The notes below the pieces were generated by a model, which saw only the letters and a program-made list of their open reading frames with translations, was not told the origin of the DNA and made no database searches. A DNA stretch of 64,000 nt, from assembly GCF_030549525.1 (NCBI RefSeq), contig NZ_CP130831.1, forward strand, positions 2,009,501 to 2,073,500. Direction: 5' to 3'. Each line of letters opens with the position of its first letter. Positions within the stretch are counted from its first letter, which is position 1. Shown piece after piece: positions 27,533-37,589 of the stretch. The stretch is from Stenotrophomonas sp. 704A1 (GTDB lineage Bacteria; Pseudomonadota; Gammaproteobacteria; Xanthomonadales; Xanthomonadaceae). A program made the translations under genes and the position numbers.

Positions 27533-28210
27533 ATGAATCCACTCGTTCCCGTCCTGACCATCGATGGCCCGTCCGGGGCTGGCAAGGGTACCATCAGCCG
27601 CATCGTGGCGCGCCGGTTGGGCTGGCACTACCTGGATTCAGGCGCCCTGTACCGCGCCGTCGGCGTGGCCGCCAGCTGGGCCGACATCGACACCTCCGAT
27701 GCCTCGGCGCTGGTGCGCTGCACCTTCGACACCCATGTCCAGTTCGTGGAGCAGGGCGAGAGCATGCGGGTCATGGTCAATGGCAGCGACGCCACCGACG
27801 AGCTGCGCCTGGAGACCACCGGGGCCCTGGCCTCGGCCATTGCCGCCATCCCTGAGGTCCGGGCCGCCCTGAAGGAGCGCCAGCGCGCATTCAGGATGGC
27901 TCCGGGGCTGGTCGCCGACGGTCGTGACATGGGCACGGTGATCTTCCCGGACGCCCCCTACAAGGTGTTTCTGACCGCCAGTGCCGAGGAGCGCGCCGAG
28001 CGCCGGCATAAGCAGTTGAAAGACAAGGGGGTTTCTGTTAACTTTGATGACCTCCTGCGCGAGATCATGGCCCGCGACGCCCGTGATGCCCAGCGTACCG
28101 TGGCGCCCCTGAAGCCGGCAGACGATGCCGTCCTCATCGACACCACAGGCATCGGCATTGATGATGTCGTTGCCAGAGTGATGGATCTGCTTCCGGTTCC
28201 GGCTGCCTGA
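27533..28210 (+). CDS. cmk: Cytidylate kinase
   Basis: Enzyme of 225 residues phosphorylating CMP/dCMP with ATP. It has the P-loop [10 protein letters not shown] (11-20), [18 protein letters not shown], the [15 protein letters not shown] nucleotide-binding block and a LID region with [13 protein letters not shown]. It is the first gene of the cmk-rpsA-ihfB cluster, an order conserved in many gammaproteobacteria. Confidence 0.96.
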   Translation: MNPLVPVLTIDGPSGAGKGTISRIVARRLGWHYLDSGALYRAVGVAASWADIDTSDASALVRCTFDTHVQFVEQGESMRVMVNGSDATDELRLETTGALASAIAAIPEVRAALKERQRAFRMAPGLVADGRDMGTVIFPDAPYKVFLTASAEERAERRHKQLKDKGVSVNFDDLLREIMARDARDAQRTVAPLKPADDAVLIDTTGIGIDDVVARVMDLLPVPAA

Positions 28211-28408
28211 TCCGTTCGCGCGGGAGCACTGCCAGCAGCATCGGTGGTGGTCGCGCACTGCAGTGCTGTACAAGCTCCGTCGCGCAATGATGCGTGGCGG
28301 TTTTCCTACTACACACGACCTGCGTTTCCGGGGTCGACCAACAGGCGGGCGGTCGCCATTCCCCTGAAGGGGACGCCACCGACCCATGTGTCCAACAGAG
28401 TAAATCTA
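28211..28408 (+). promoter_or_regulatory. cmk-rpsA intergenic leader
   Basis: A 198-bp leader before rpsA with palindromic stretches (CACTGCAGTG near 28257; TCCCC-TGAA-GGGGA near 28360) and no strong Shine-Dalgarno directly before the ATG. This fits the structured leader through which S1 usually represses its own translation; that regulation is inferred from the family. Confidence 0.45.
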
Positions 28409-30088
28409 ATGACCGAATCATTTGCCGAACTGTTTGAAGCCAGCCAGGCCAACCTGGCCAAGCTGAAGCCGGGCGCCATCGTCAGCGGTACCGTTGTTGA
28501 GGTCCGCGGCGACGTCGTGGTGATCAACGCTGGCCTGAAGTCCGAAGGCATCGTGCCGATCGAACAGTTCCGTAACGACGCTGGCGAAATCGACGTCGCC
28601 GAAGGCGACATCGTCAAGGTCGCCCTCGACTCGATCGAGAACGGCTTCGGCGAAACCGTCCTGTCGCGCGAGAAGGCCAAGCGCGCGATGGTGTGGGACG
28701 AGCTGGAAGAAGCGTTGGAAAAGAACGAAACCATCACCGGCCGCATCAGCGGCAAGGTCAAGGGTGGTTTCACCGTGGACATCAAGGATGTCCGCGCGTT
28801 CCTGCCGGGTTCCCTGGTCGATGTGCGCCCGGTGCGCGATCCGGCCTACCTGGAAGGCAAGGAGCTGGAATTCAAGCTCATCAAGCTGGACCGCAAGCGT
28901 AACAACGTCGTGGTTTCGCGCCGCGCTGTCGTCGAAAGCGAGCACTCGGAAGAGCGCGAGCAGCTGATGGACAAGCTGCAGGAAGGTGCGATCCTGAAGG
29001 GTGTCGTCAAGAACCTGACCGACTACGGCGCGTTCGTGGACCTGGGTGGCATCGACGGCCTGCTGCACATCACCGACATGGCATGGAAGCGCGTGCGCCA
29101 TCCGTCCGAAGTCGTGAACGTCGGCGACGAGCTGGACGTGCGCGTGCTGAAGTTCGACCGCGAGCGCAACCGCGTTTCGCTGGGCCTGAAGCAGCTGGGC
29201 GAAGATCCGTGGGACAACATCGCCCGCCGTTACCCGGCCAACAGCCGCGTGTTCGGCAAGGTCTCCAACGTCACCGATTACGGCGCGTTCGTCGAGATCG
29301 AGCCGGGCGTCGAAGGCCTGGTGCACGTGTCCGAGATGGACTGGACCAACAAGAACGTCAACCCGTCCAAGGTTGTGCAGGTCGGTGACGAAGTCGAAGT
29401 GATGGTGCTGGACGTCGATGAAGAGCGTCGCCGCATCTCGCTGGGCATGAAGCAGGTTGCCGCCAATCCGTGGGAAACCTTCGCTGCCACCCACAAGAAG
29501 GGTGACAAGGTGTCCGGTCAGATCAAGTCGATCACCGACTTCGGCATCTTCATCGGCCTGGACGGCGGCATCGACGGCCTGGTTCACCTGTCCGACATCA
29601 GCTGGGCGACCACTGGCGAAGACATCGTTCGCAACTTCAAGAAGGGCGACACCCTGGACGCCGTTGTCCTGGCTGTCGATCCGGAGCGTGAGCGCATCTC
29701 GCTGGGCGTCAAGCAGCTGGAGCAGGATCCGTTCGGCCAGTACATGGCGGCCAATCCGAAGGGCTCCAAGGTCGAAGGCGTGGTGAAGGAAGTCGACGCC
29801 AAGGGCGCGATCATCGAACTGGCCGACGGCATCGAAGGCTACGTTTCGGCACGCGACATCGCCAACGAGCGTGTCGACGACGCGACCCAGCACCTGAAGG
29901 TCGGCGACAAGGTCGAAGCCAAGTTCGTGGGCATGGACCGCAAGGGCCGTACCCTGCAGCTGTCGATCAAGGCCAAGGACGACGCGGAAATGCGCGAAGT
30001 GCTGGAGGAATACCAGTCTGCTTCGGGCGGCACCACCCAGCTGGGCGCGCTGCTGCGTGCACAGCTGAACGGTAACAAGTCCGAGTAA
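28409..30088 (+). CDS. rpsA: 30S ribosomal protein S1
   Basis: Protein of 559 residues, close to the 557 of E. coli, with six S1 RNA-binding domains. The repeated blocks [49 protein letters not shown] and [25 protein letters not shown] mark domains 3-5. Residues 1-180 form the ribosome-binding half. It unfolds mRNA and docks it to the 30S subunit. The start [10 protein letters not shown] at 28409 is the family start; the frame is open to 28244 but lies in the leader. Codon use is highly biased, as expected of a highly expressed gene. Confidence 0.97.
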   Translation: MTESFAELFEASQANLAKLKPGAIVSGTVVEVRGDVVVINAGLKSEGIVPIEQFRNDAGEIDVAEGDIVKVALDSIENGFGETVLSREKAKRAMVWDELEEALEKNETITGRISGKVKGGFTVDIKDVRAFLPGSLVDVRPVRDPAYLEGKELEFKLIKLDRKRNNVVVSRRAVVESEHSEEREQLMDKLQEGAILKGVVKNLTDYGAFVDLGGIDGLLHITDMAWKRVRHPSEVVNVGDELDVRVLKFDRERNRVSLGLKQLGEDPWDNIARRYPANSRVFGKVSNVTDYGAFVEIEPGVEGLVHVSEMDWTNKNVNPSKVVQVGDEVEVMVLDVDEERRRISLGMKQVAANPWETFAATHKKGDKVSGQIKSITDFGIFIGLDGGIDGLVHLSDISWATTGEDIVRNFKKGDTLDAVVLAVDPERERISLGVKQLEQDPFGQYMAANPKGSKVEGVVKEVDAKGAIIELADGIEGYVSARDIANERVDDATQHLKVGDKVEAKFVGMDRKGRTLQLSIKAKDDAEMREVLEEYQSASGGTTQLGALLRAQLNGNKSE

Positions 30089-30114
30089 TCGGATCCGCTG
30101 TTCGTTGTTTCCTG

Positions 30115-30145
30115 GACGGCCCGGGCATTGCCCGGGCCGTTTCAG
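30115..30145 (+). terminator. Hairpin after rpsA
   Basis: ACGGCCCGGGC (30116-30126) pairs with GCCCGGGCCGT (30130-30140), followed by only a few T. It may attenuate rather than fully stop transcription into ihfB. Confidence 0.6.
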
Positions 30146-30173
30146 GCTGAGATGCCCCTGATGTGAGCCGGTA

Positions 30174-30479
30174 ATGACCAAATCCGAACTGATCGAAATC
30201 CTTGCGCGCCGGCAGGCGCACCTGAAGGCCGATGATGTCGATCTGGCGGTCAAGTCATTGCTGGAAATGATGGGGGGATCGCTTTCGGCCGGGGATCGCA
30301 TCGAGATCCGTGGCTTTGGCAGCTTCTCGCTGCACTACCGTCCGCCGCGCCTGGGTCGCAACCCGAAGACCGGCGAATCGGTTGCCCTGCCGGGCAAGCA
30401 CGTCCCTCATTTCAAGCCGGGCAAGGAACTGCGCGAGCGGGTCAGCAGCGTGCTGCCGCTGGACGCCGATCCGGCCTGA
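30174..30479 (+). CDS. ihfB: Integration host factor subunit beta
   Basis: DNA-bending protein of 101 residues that pairs with IhfA. The [30 protein letters not shown] helix pair, [29 protein letters not shown] with the intercalating Pro arm, and [11 protein letters not shown] are all present. Its place after rpsA is conserved across gammaproteobacteria. Confidence 0.96.
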
Positions 30480-30557
30480 GGCCTGCCGTCGCGCGACGGC
30501 GTGCGAATCCCATCGCGAGTCGGATAAGCTACGGTCTCCCGCCCCTGGAGCTGTCGC

Positions 30558-30842
30558 ATGAAGATGTTTCGTCTGCTGGTCCTGCTGGCGGTTCTCATCC
30601 TTGGCCTGATCATCGGCGCGGTCAACATGACCGACATGTCGATCAACCTGCTGTTTACCCAATTGAATACGTCCGTCGGCGTGGCGCTGATTGCCGCCCT
30701 GCTGATCGGCGTCGTGGTCGGTGCCGGCCTGGTGCTGGTGAGTGTGGTCATTCCGCTCTACAGCCAGCTGCGCCGGGCCAACAAGACCGTTGCCGCGGGT
30801 GCGGCGCCGGTGTCTTCCCCCCAATCTTTTGATGGACGCTGA
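30558..30842 (+). CDS. lapA: Lipopolysaccharide assembly protein LapA domain protein
   Basis: Inner-membrane protein of 94 residues with two hydrophobic segments (about 4-24 and 43-67) and a short cytoplasmic tail, the LapA (YciS) layout. LapA works with LapB in controlling LPS synthesis through FtsH-mediated turnover of LpxC. The gene precedes lapB by 6 bp, so coupling is likely. Confidence 0.88.
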   Translation: MKMFRLLVLLAVLILGLIIGAVNMTDMSINLLFTQLNTSVGVALIAALLIGVVVGAGLVLVSVVIPLYSQLRRANKTVAAGAAPVSSPQSFDGR

Positions 30843-30848
30843 TCGAAG

Positions 30849-32027
30849 ATGGATTTCGTCACCGAGTGGTTCTGGTTCTTCCTGTTCGTCCCGTTGGCTG
30901 CCGTGGCCGGGTGGGTGATCGGACGTCGCGGCGGGCAGCGTCACGGCGACAACCAGGTCAGCCGCCTGTCCAGCACCTATTTCCGTGGCCTGAACTACCT
31001 GCTCAACGAGCAGCCGGACAAAGCGATCGAGCTGTTCCTGCACATCGCCGAGCTGGACAAGGAAACCTTCGAGACCCAGGTCGCGCTGGGCCACCTGTTC
31101 CGCCGTCGCGGTGAGGTCGACCGCGCGATCCGCCTGCACCAGGGCCTGGTCAACCGCCACGACCTGAGCGATGCACAACGCGTGCAGGCGCTGCTGGCGC
31201 TGGGCGAGGACTACATGAAGTCCGGCCTGCTGGACCGCGCCGAAACGGTGTTCACCGAACTGGCGCAGCTGGACCAGCGCGCACCGCAGGCGCTCAAGCA
31301 CCTGATCGGCATCTACCAGGCCGAGCGCGACTGGGAAAAGGCGATCGACAACGCGACCCGTTTCGAAGACGTCACCGGCGAGCCGATGGGCAAGCTGATC
31401 GGCCAGTTCGAATGTGAACTGGCCGAGCGTTTCCGCGGCGCCGGCAAGCTGGAGGAGGCGAGGGCGGCGATCGCCCGTGCCTACCAGGCCGATGCCATGT
31501 CGGTGCGCGCCGGCATCATCGAGGGTCGCTTGGAGACCGATGCGGGCAATGCCGAAGCGGCCGTGCGCGCGTTCGAGCGTGCGGCGCGCAATGATCCGGA
31601 ATACCTGCCGGAACTGCTGCCGGCGCTGATGGAGAACTACCGCAAGGTCGGGGATCTGGGCGGCGCGCGCGCCTTCCTGTCGGAAATGACCGAGCACTAC
31701 CGCGGCATCGCCCCGGTGCTGGCCCTGACCCATCTGATGGAAGAGCAGGAGGGTGTGGCGCCGGCCCGGGCCTATCTGGGGCGCCAGCTCAAGGACCGTC
31801 CGTCGGTGCGCGGCGAGTCGGCGTTGATCGACCTGACCCTGGCCGAGGGCGCCGATTCCACCGCGACACTGCACGACCTCAAGCACATCACCGATCAGCT
31901 GCTGGTGCGCAACCCGGCCTACCGCTGCACCCGCTGCGGGTTCGGCGCGCGCACCCACCACTGGCAGTGCCCCAGCTGCAAGGAGTGGGGGACGGTCAAG
32001 CCGCTGCTGAACTACGCGGTGCTCTGA
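30849..32027 (+). CDS. lapB: Lipopolysaccharide assembly protein LapB
   Basis: Protein of 392 residues with one N-terminal membrane anchor (FLFVPLAAVAGWVIG), about nine TPR repeats and a C-terminal rubredoxin-like metal knuckle (CTRCGF...CPSC). This is the full LapB/YciM architecture. It faces the cytoplasm and adapts LpxC to FtsH, balancing LPS and phospholipid synthesis. It sits between lapA and genes for surface polysaccharide precursors. Confidence 0.94.
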   Translation: MDFVTEWFWFFLFVPLAAVAGWVIGRRGGQRHGDNQVSRLSSTYFRGLNYLLNEQPDKAIELFLHIAELDKETFETQVALGHLFRRRGEVDRAIRLHQGLVNRHDLSDAQRVQALLALGEDYMKSGLLDRAETVFTELAQLDQRAPQALKHLIGIYQAERDWEKAIDNATRFEDVTGEPMGKLIGQFECELAERFRGAGKLEEARAAIARAYQADAMSVRAGIIEGRLETDAGNAEAAVRAFERAARNDPEYLPELLPALMENYRKVGDLGGARAFLSEMTEHYRGIAPVLALTHLMEEQEGVAPARAYLGRQLKDRPSVRGESALIDLTLAEGADSTATLHDLKHITDQLLVRNPAYRCTRCGFGARTHHWQCPSCKEWGTVKPLLNYAVL

Positions 32028-32030
32028 TCC

Positions 32031-33008
32031 ATGCCGTGGCTTGTGATGGCGGCGCTGTTGGGCCTGGCCCTGCTGAGTGCCGCATTGACCTGGGCGGCGC
32101 GCGGGTATGCCCTCCGCCGCCAGTTGATGGACCAGCCCGGCGAGCGCCGCAGCCATAGCGTGGCAACCCCGCGCGGTGGCGGCATCGCCATCGTGGCGAC
32201 CCTGCTGGTGGCCCTTGCGGCGGCTGCGATGGTCTGGCCGGTCGCCGCGCCCAGCCTGCTGGTCACGGGCCTCGGCCTGGCACTGGTGGCGGGGATCGGC
32301 TGGTGGGACGATCACCGGCCGCTGCCGGCCCTGCGCCGCCTGCTGGTGCACATGGTGGCGGCCGCCCTGCTGGCCGCGCTGGTCAAGATCCACGGCGGCA
32401 GCTGGCTGCTGACGCTGCTGGTGTGGTTCTTCACCGCCTCGCTGATCAACATCTGGAACTTCATGGATGGGATCAACGGCATTGCCAGCAGCCAGGCCGT
32501 GATCGTCGCGCTCGGCTTCGCGCTGGTGCTGCCCTCGCCGTATTCGCTGGCTGCGATCGTGCTGGGGCTGGCCTGCCTGGGTTTCCTGCCGTTCAATTTC
32601 CCGCGGGCCCGCATCTTCATGGGTGATGTCGGCAGTGGCGCGCTCGGCTATGCCGTGGCCGTCGTGCTCGCCATCGCCGCGCTGAAGACCGACATCCACT
32701 GGATGCTGCTGTTGTTGCCGCTGTCCGCATTCCTTGTGGACGCGGGCTTCACACTGCTGGCGCGCATGCTTTCGGGGCAACGCTGGATGGAGCCCCACAC
32801 CCAGCACGTCTATCAGCGCGCCGTGCAGGCAGGAGCCAGCCACGCCCTGGTGACAGGGATGTACTTTGTTTTGGGCCTGTTCAGTATTACAGTGTTCAAT
32901 GTCTGCTCCAACTTGCAGCCGAGGTGGGAGGCTGCCGTAGCGGTCGCGTGGTTCATTGCGCTGACCTTGCTTTGGCTCCTCCTGCGCAATGGATTGCGCC
33001 ACCGATAA
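32031..33008 (+). CDS. Polyprenyl-phosphate sugar-1-phosphate transferase, WecA/WbpL family
   Basis: Polytopic inner-membrane enzyme of 325 residues with about ten TM segments. Catalytic-loop signatures are WWDDHRPLPALRRL, NIWNFMDGINGIASSQA and FPRARIFMGDVGSGALGY, the Mg-binding Asp motifs of the MraY/WecA superfamily. It would place an N-acetylhexosamine-1-phosphate on undecaprenyl phosphate to start O-antigen or a related glycan. It is 3 bp after lapB and 15 bp before the nucleotide-sugar dehydratase gene. The exact sugar donor is not deducible. Confidence 0.88.
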   Translation: MPWLVMAALLGLALLSAALTWAARGYALRRQLMDQPGERRSHSVATPRGGGIAIVATLLVALAAAAMVWPVAAPSLLVTGLGLALVAGIGWWDDHRPLPALRRLLVHMVAAALLAALVKIHGGSWLLTLLVWFFTASLINIWNFMDGINGIASSQAVIVALGFALVLPSPYSLAAIVLGLACLGFLPFNFPRARIFMGDVGSGALGYAVAVVLAIAALKTDIHWMLLLLPLSAFLVDAGFTLLARMLSGQRWMEPHTQHVYQRAVQAGASHALVTGMYFVLGLFSITVFNVCSNLQPRWEAAVAVAWFIALTLLWLLLRNGLRHR

Positions 33009-33023
33009 GGAACTACTCGATCT

Positions 33024-34934
33024 ATGTCTTCACCCTGGCGGGACAGAATCCTCGGCCTGTTGCCTCGTACGGCCATCGTCTGCCATGACCTGTTCATGGT
33101 CTGGGCCTGCTGGCAGCTGCTGCACGCAGGGCGCTACTCGATCCTGGCCGACGCACCCGCGCTGCCCCTGTGGAACGTCGACACGACCCTGGTGCTGGTG
33201 CTGCAGGGCCTGGTGTTCTGGCGCATCGGCCTTTACCGCGGGCTGTGGCGGTTTGCCAGCGTCAGCGATCTGCTGAACATCTTCAAGGCCAGTTTCATCG
33301 GCCTGATCGCGATCGTGCTGGTATTGGCCTGGAAGCGCTTCAACGGCGTGCCGATGTCGGTGCTGGTGATCTACCCCTTCGCGCTGTCGGCACTGCTGGG
33401 CGCCCCGCGCCTGCTGTACCGGGCCTGGAAGGACTACCAGTCGCTGCAGTCCGATTCGAGCGCGCGACGGGTGCTGATCCTGGGCGCCGGCCAGGCCGCC
33501 GAGACGCTGGTCCGCGATCTGCGCCGTTCCGGCAATTTCGAACCGGTCGGCCTGCTGGATGACGCACCGCACCTGCGCGGGGCCAAGCTGCAGAGCCTGC
33601 CGATCCTGGGCACGCTGGACGATGCGCCGGCGGTGGCACGGGAAACCGCGGCCAAGCTGCTGGTCATCGCCATGCCGTCGCTGGATGCGGTCGGCATGCA
33701 GCGGGTCGTGGCGATCTGCGAGAGCACTGGCATTCCGTTCCGCACCGTGCCCAAGCTCAGCGACATCCTGCAGGGGCAGTCGCTGCCGGGCCAGCTGAAG
33801 GAAGTGGCCATCGAGGACCTGCTCGGACGCAAGCCGATCATGCCGGACTGGAACCTGATCCGCGGCTGGCTGGGCGGGCGTACGGTGATGGTGACCGGTG
33901 CCGGCGGCTCGATCGGTTCGGAACTGTGCCGGCAATGCGCGCGCCACGGCGCCGGCCGCATCGTGCTGCTGGAGATCAGCGAGCTGCTGCTGCTGACCAT
34001 CGAGGGCGAACTGCGCCGCAGCTTCCCCGATGTCGAAATCGAAGCGGTGCTGGGTGACTGTGGCGATCCGGCGGTGATGCGTCATGCGCTGTCGCTGCAT
34101 CCGGTCGATACCGCGTTCCATGCCGCCGCCTACAAGCACGTGCCGGTGCTGGAGCGGCAGCTGCGCGAAGCGGTGCGCAACAACATCCTGGCCACCGAGA
34201 ACGTGGCGCGTGCGTGCCTGGAAGCGCATGTCGAGCATTTCGTGTTCATCTCCACCGACAAGGCGGTGGACCCGGTCAATGCCCTGGGCGCCAGCAAGCG
34301 CTACGCGGAGATGATCTGCCAGAGCCTGGACCAGAAGTCCACGCACACCCGTTTCGTCACCGTGCGCTTCGGCAACGTGCTGGCTTCGGCCGGCAGCGTG
34401 GTGCCGCTGTTCCGCGAGCAGATCCTCAAGGGCGGTCCGGTGACGGTCACCGACCCGGAGGTCAGCCGCTACTTCATGACCATTCCCGAGGCCTGCCAGC
34501 TGATCCTGCAGGCCGCCGCGTCGGCATCGCACGGCGCGATCTACACGCTGGACATGGGCGAGCCGGTGCCGATCCGGGTGCTGGCCGAGCAGATGATCCG
34601 CCTGGCCGGCAAGCAGCCGTACAAGGACATCCCGATCATCTACACCGGGCTGCGACCTGGCGAGAAGCTGCACGAGACGCTGTTCTATTCCGACGAGGAC
34701 TACCGGCGTACCGCGCACCCGAAGATCCTCGAAGCCGGGGTGCGTGCCTTTGCCCGCGAAACGGTGCTGGGCAATGTTCCGCGGCTGCGCGAAGCCATCG
34801 CCAGCTACGACACCGCGGCCATCCAGGAAATCCTGTTCGCGACGATGCCGGAATTCTCGCCAATCGAACAGGACGCTTACATTTCGTCCGCTAAAGTTGT
34901 GCCTTTCCCGGCACGTGAGGCCAGCAGGCACTAA
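33024..34934 (+). CDS. Membrane-bound nucleotide-sugar 4,6-dehydratase/epimerase, WbpM/CapD family
   Basis: Protein of 636 residues. It starts with four hydrophobic segments (about 10-120), then a CoA-binding-like domain (RRVLILGAGQAAETLVRDLRRSG) and a C-terminal extended short-chain dehydrogenase with GAGGSIGSELCRQ and STDKAVDPVNALGASKRYAE. This is the WbpM/PglF layout. Members convert UDP-GlcNAc to the 4-keto-6-deoxy sugar used for QuiNAc, FucNAc or bacillosamine. It works with the preceding transferase in surface glycan initiation. Its last base overlaps the galU start (TAATG). Confidence 0.9.
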   Translation: MSSPWRDRILGLLPRTAIVCHDLFMVWACWQLLHAGRYSILADAPALPLWNVDTTLVLVLQGLVFWRIGLYRGLWRFASVSDLLNIFKASFIGLIAIVLVLAWKRFNGVPMSVLVIYPFALSALLGAPRLLYRAWKDYQSLQSDSSARRVLILGAGQAAETLVRDLRRSGNFEPVGLLDDAPHLRGAKLQSLPILGTLDDAPAVARETAAKLLVIAMPSLDAVGMQRVVAICESTGIPFRTVPKLSDILQGQSLPGQLKEVAIEDLLGRKPIMPDWNLIRGWLGGRTVMVTGAGGSIGSELCRQCARHGAGRIVLLEISELLLLTIEGELRRSFPDVEIEAVLGDCGDPAVMRHALSLHPVDTAFHAAAYKHVPVLERQLREAVRNNILATENVARACLEAHVEHFVFISTDKAVDPVNALGASKRYAEMICQSLDQKSTHTRFVTVRFGNVLASAGSVVPLFREQILKGGPVTVTDPEVSRYFMTIPEACQLILQAAASASHGAIYTLDMGEPVPIRVLAEQMIRLAGKQPYKDIPIIYTGLRPGEKLHETLFYSDEDYRRTAHPKILEAGVRAFARETVLGNVPRLREAIASYDTAAIQEILFATMPEFSPIEQDAYISSAKVVPFPAREASRH

Positions 34935-35812
34935 TGAGCAAGCGCATTCGCAAGGCGGTATTCCCGGTCGCGGGACTGGGCACGCGTTTTCTGCCGGCGA
35001 CCAAGACGGTCCCGAAGGAAATGCTGCCGATCATTGATCGGCCCCTGATCCAGTACGCCGTGGACGAGGCGATCGAAGCAGGCTGTGACACCCTGGTGTT
35101 CATCACCAATCGCTACAAGCACGCCGTCGCCGACTATTTCGACAAGGCCTACGAACTGGAGCAGAAGCTCGAGCGTGCAGGCAAGCAGGAGCAGCTCGAA
35201 CTGATCCGTCACGTACTGCCCGAAGGCGTGCGTGCGATCTTCGTGACCCAGGCCGAAGCCCTGGGCCTGGGCCATGCGGTGCTGTGCGCGAAGGCCGTGA
35301 TCGGTGACGAGCCGTTCGCGGTGCTGCTGCCGGACGACCTGATCTGGAACCGCGGCGACGGTGCGCTGAAGCAGATGGCCGACCTCAACGAAGCCAGTGG
35401 CGCCAGCGTCATCGCCGTCGAGGATGTGCCGCACGACAAGACCGCCAGCTACGGCATCGTGGCCACCGAGGCCTTCGATGGCCGCAAGGGCCGCATCTCG
35501 CAGATCGTGGAGAAGCCGAAGCCGGAGGATGCGCCGAGCGACCTGGCCGTGGTCGGCCGCTATGTGCTGAGCCCGAAGATCTTCGAACTGCTGGAGGCGA
35601 CCGGTACCGGTGCCGGTGGCGAGATCCAGCTGACCGATGCGATCGCGGCGCTGCTGAAGACCGAAGAGGTCGATGCCTATCGCTTCGAGGGCACGCGTTT
35701 CGACTGCGGTACGCACCTGGGGTTGGTCGAGGCGACGATCCGGTTCGCGCTGGACAATCCGAAGCTGGCTGGCCCGGCGCGCGAGAAGCTGGCGGCGATG
35801 CTGGCGGAGTAA
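34934..35812 (+). CDS. galU: UTP-glucose-1-phosphate uridylyltransferase
   Basis: Enzyme of 292 residues making UDP-glucose. The nucleotidyltransferase signature FPVAGLGTRFLPATKTVPKEMLPI, the AEALGLGHAVLCAK block and VEKPKPEDAPSDLAVVGRYVL are diagnostic. UDP-glucose feeds LPS core, exopolysaccharide and trehalose synthesis. It overlaps the upstream dehydratase gene by one base. It is followed by a 540-bp repeat-rich non-coding region. Confidence 0.96.
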   Translation: MSKRIRKAVFPVAGLGTRFLPATKTVPKEMLPIIDRPLIQYAVDEAIEAGCDTLVFITNRYKHAVADYFDKAYELEQKLERAGKQEQLELIRHVLPEGVRAIFVTQAEALGLGHAVLCAKAVIGDEPFAVLLPDDLIWNRGDGALKQMADLNEASGASVIAVEDVPHDKTASYGIVATEAFDGRKGRISQIVEKPKPEDAPSDLAVVGRYVLSPKIFELLEATGTGAGGEIQLTDAIAALLKTEEVDAYRFEGTRFDCGTHLGLVEATIRFALDNPKLAGPAREKLAAMLAE

Positions 35813-36355
35813 GGTGTTTTCAAGCGCTCCGTGTTGCGCCTTGATTGATACGTGGGGGAGGGGGCGGATGGCCCTCTCCAAAACACGCCAAAGCCCTTCC
35901 ATGGTGCTCGATGGCGCCATCCATGGCGCCAACGGTTTTGGAGAGGGCCATCCGCCCCCTCTCGACAGTTTTCGTGTGGCGCGGACGGGAAGGGCGGAAT
36001 CAAGGGCAAGAGCAGAAGCAAAAAAGGCAGCCGATGGCTGCCTTTTTCGTTTCCAGAGAATCCACGCACGGCGTGGCTCTACTGCTCTTGCCTTTGCTCA
36101 CCCCTCCGCCGCGTGGGGGGGGCTGGGAGGGCCGGGTTGGCAGGGTTGACCGGGACCGTTGGCGCCATGGATGGCGCCATCGAGCCCTCAAGGGTGAGGG
36201 GGCTTTGGTTGCGAAGCACTGCTTCGCAAGCGCCCGAACGCACAGCCGCCAGCGGCTGGGCCGGACCCCGGAGGGGGGTTTACGGCGTGTCCCGGGCAGC
36301 CTCACCCACCCGGGCCCCACAGCAACCGAAACGTCCGCCGGCAACGCTTTGAACC
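35813..36355. repeat. Repeat-rich non-coding region after galU
   Basis: This 543-bp gap contains no convincing gene. It holds a 27-bp perfect inverted repeat (35858-35884 with 35935-35961), a 28-bp perfect inverted repeat (35907-35934 with 36157-36184), REP-like GAATCCACGCACGGCGTGG at 36059-36077, a bidirectional terminator at 36021-36047 and a small hairpin GCGAAGCACTGCTTCGC near 36211-36227. The region separates convergent galU and thiolase genes. Confidence 0.85.
36021..36047. terminator. Bidirectional terminator downstream of galU
   Basis: GGCAGCC (36026-36032) pairs with GGCTGCC (36036-36042) around a GAT loop, flanked by five A on the left and five T on the right. Confidence 0.75.
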
Positions 36356-37564
36356 TTACAGCGCCTCGAAAATGCCCGCTGCGCCCATGCCGGTGCCGAT
36401 GCACATGGTCACCATGCCGTACTTCTGCTGGCGACGACGCAGGCCGTGCAGCAGGGTGGCGGTACGGATCGCACCGGTGGCACCCAGCGGGTGACCCAGC
36501 GCGATCGCGCCGCCCAGCGGGTTGACCTTGGCCGGGTCCAGGCCGCAGTCGCGGATCACGGCCAGCGACTGCGCGGCGAAGGCTTCGTTGAGCTCGATCC
36601 AGTCCAGCTGGTCCTGGGTCAGGCCGGCCTGCTTCAGCGCCTTCGGGATTGCGGCGATCGGGCCGATGCCCATCACTTCCGGGCGCACGCCGGCCACCGA
36701 GAAGCTGACGAAGCGCGCCAGCGGGGTCAGGCCGTAGTCCTTGATCGCCTGCTCCGAGGCCAGCAGCACGGCACCGGCGCCATCGCTCATCTGCGAGGAA
36801 TTGCCGGCGGTGACGGTGCCGCCGAACTGGCCGTTGCGGAACACCGGGCGCAGCTTGGCCAGGCCTTCAGCCGAGGAATCCGGGCGCGGGCCTTCGTCGG
36901 TGTCGGCGATCCTGTTGCGGGTGATGATGCGCTTGCCGTCGGCCAGGTCGGGCTGGTGCGAGACGATTTCGTACGGGCTGATCTCGTCCTTGAACTCGCC
37001 GTTCTGGATCGCGGCCATGGCCTTCTGGTGCGAGGCCAGTGCGAACGCATCCTGTTCTTCGCGCGAGACCTTCCACTCTTCGGCGACCTTCTCGGCGGTG
37101 ATGCCCATGCCGTAGGCGATGGCGACGTGGTCGTTGTCGAACACGCTCGGCGCCATGGCGATCTTGTTGCCCATCATCGGCACCATCGACATCGACTCGG
37201 TGCCACCGGCCAGCATCAGGTCGGCGTTGCCCAGGCGGATCGCGTCGGCGGCCTGCGCCACGGCCTGCAGGCCGGAAGAGCAGAAGCGGTTCACGGTCTG
37301 CGCCGCGATGGTGTTCGGCAGGCCGGCCAGCAGAACGCCGATGCGCGCCACGTTCATGCCCTGCTCGGCTTCCGGCATGGCACAGCCGATGATCGCGTCA
37401 TCGATGCGGTTGACGTCCACGCCCGGGGCCTGGGCGACGACGCTGCGCAGCACGTGCGCCAGCATGTCGTCGGGGCGGGTATTGCGGAACATGCCCTTGG
37501 GCGCCTTGCCCACCGGGGTACGGGTGGCGGCGACGATGTAGGCGTCCTGGATTTGCTTGGTCAT
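36356..37564 (-). CDS. Acetyl-CoA C-acyltransferase (thiolase), beta-oxidation
   Basis: Thiolase of 402 residues cleaving 3-ketoacyl-CoA. The nucleophilic Cys lies in NRFCSSGLQAVAQAADAI, the His in ALGHPLGATGAIRTATLL, and the second Cys in CIGTGMGAAGIFEAL. The start at 37564 (MTKQIQDAYIVAATRTPVGK) is the family start. It is the last gene of a minus-strand run regulator-hydratase/dehydrogenase-thiolase, so it serves fatty-acid degradation, comparable to FadA next to FadN in Bacillus. A REP pair lies between it and the upstream gene. Confidence 0.92.
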   Translation of the reverse strand: MTKQIQDAYIVAATRTPVGKAPKGMFRNTRPDDMLAHVLRSVVAQAPGVDVNRIDDAIIGCAMPEAEQGMNVARIGVLLAGLPNTIAAQTVNRFCSSGLQAVAQAADAIRLGNADLMLAGGTESMSMVPMMGNKIAMAPSVFDNDHVAIAYGMGITAEKVAEEWKVSREEQDAFALASHQKAMAAIQNGEFKDEISPYEIVSHQPDLADGKRIITRNRIADTDEGPRPDSSAEGLAKLRPVFRNGQFGGTVTAGNSSQMSDGAGAVLLASEQAIKDYGLTPLARFVSFSVAGVRPEVMGIGPIAAIPKALKQAGLTQDQLDWIELNEAFAAQSLAVIRDCGLDPAKVNPLGGAIALGHPLGATGAIRTATLLHGLRRRQQKYGMVTMCIGTGMGAAGIFEAL

Positions 37565-37589
37565 TGCAGTGATCTCTCGAATGGGGTTT

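Noticed and set aside
30255..33002. Long minus-strand frame opposite ihfB, lapA, lapB and the sugar transferase gene
   Set aside because: It crosses four well-supported genes and their junctions, has no motif and is a GC-bias artefact.
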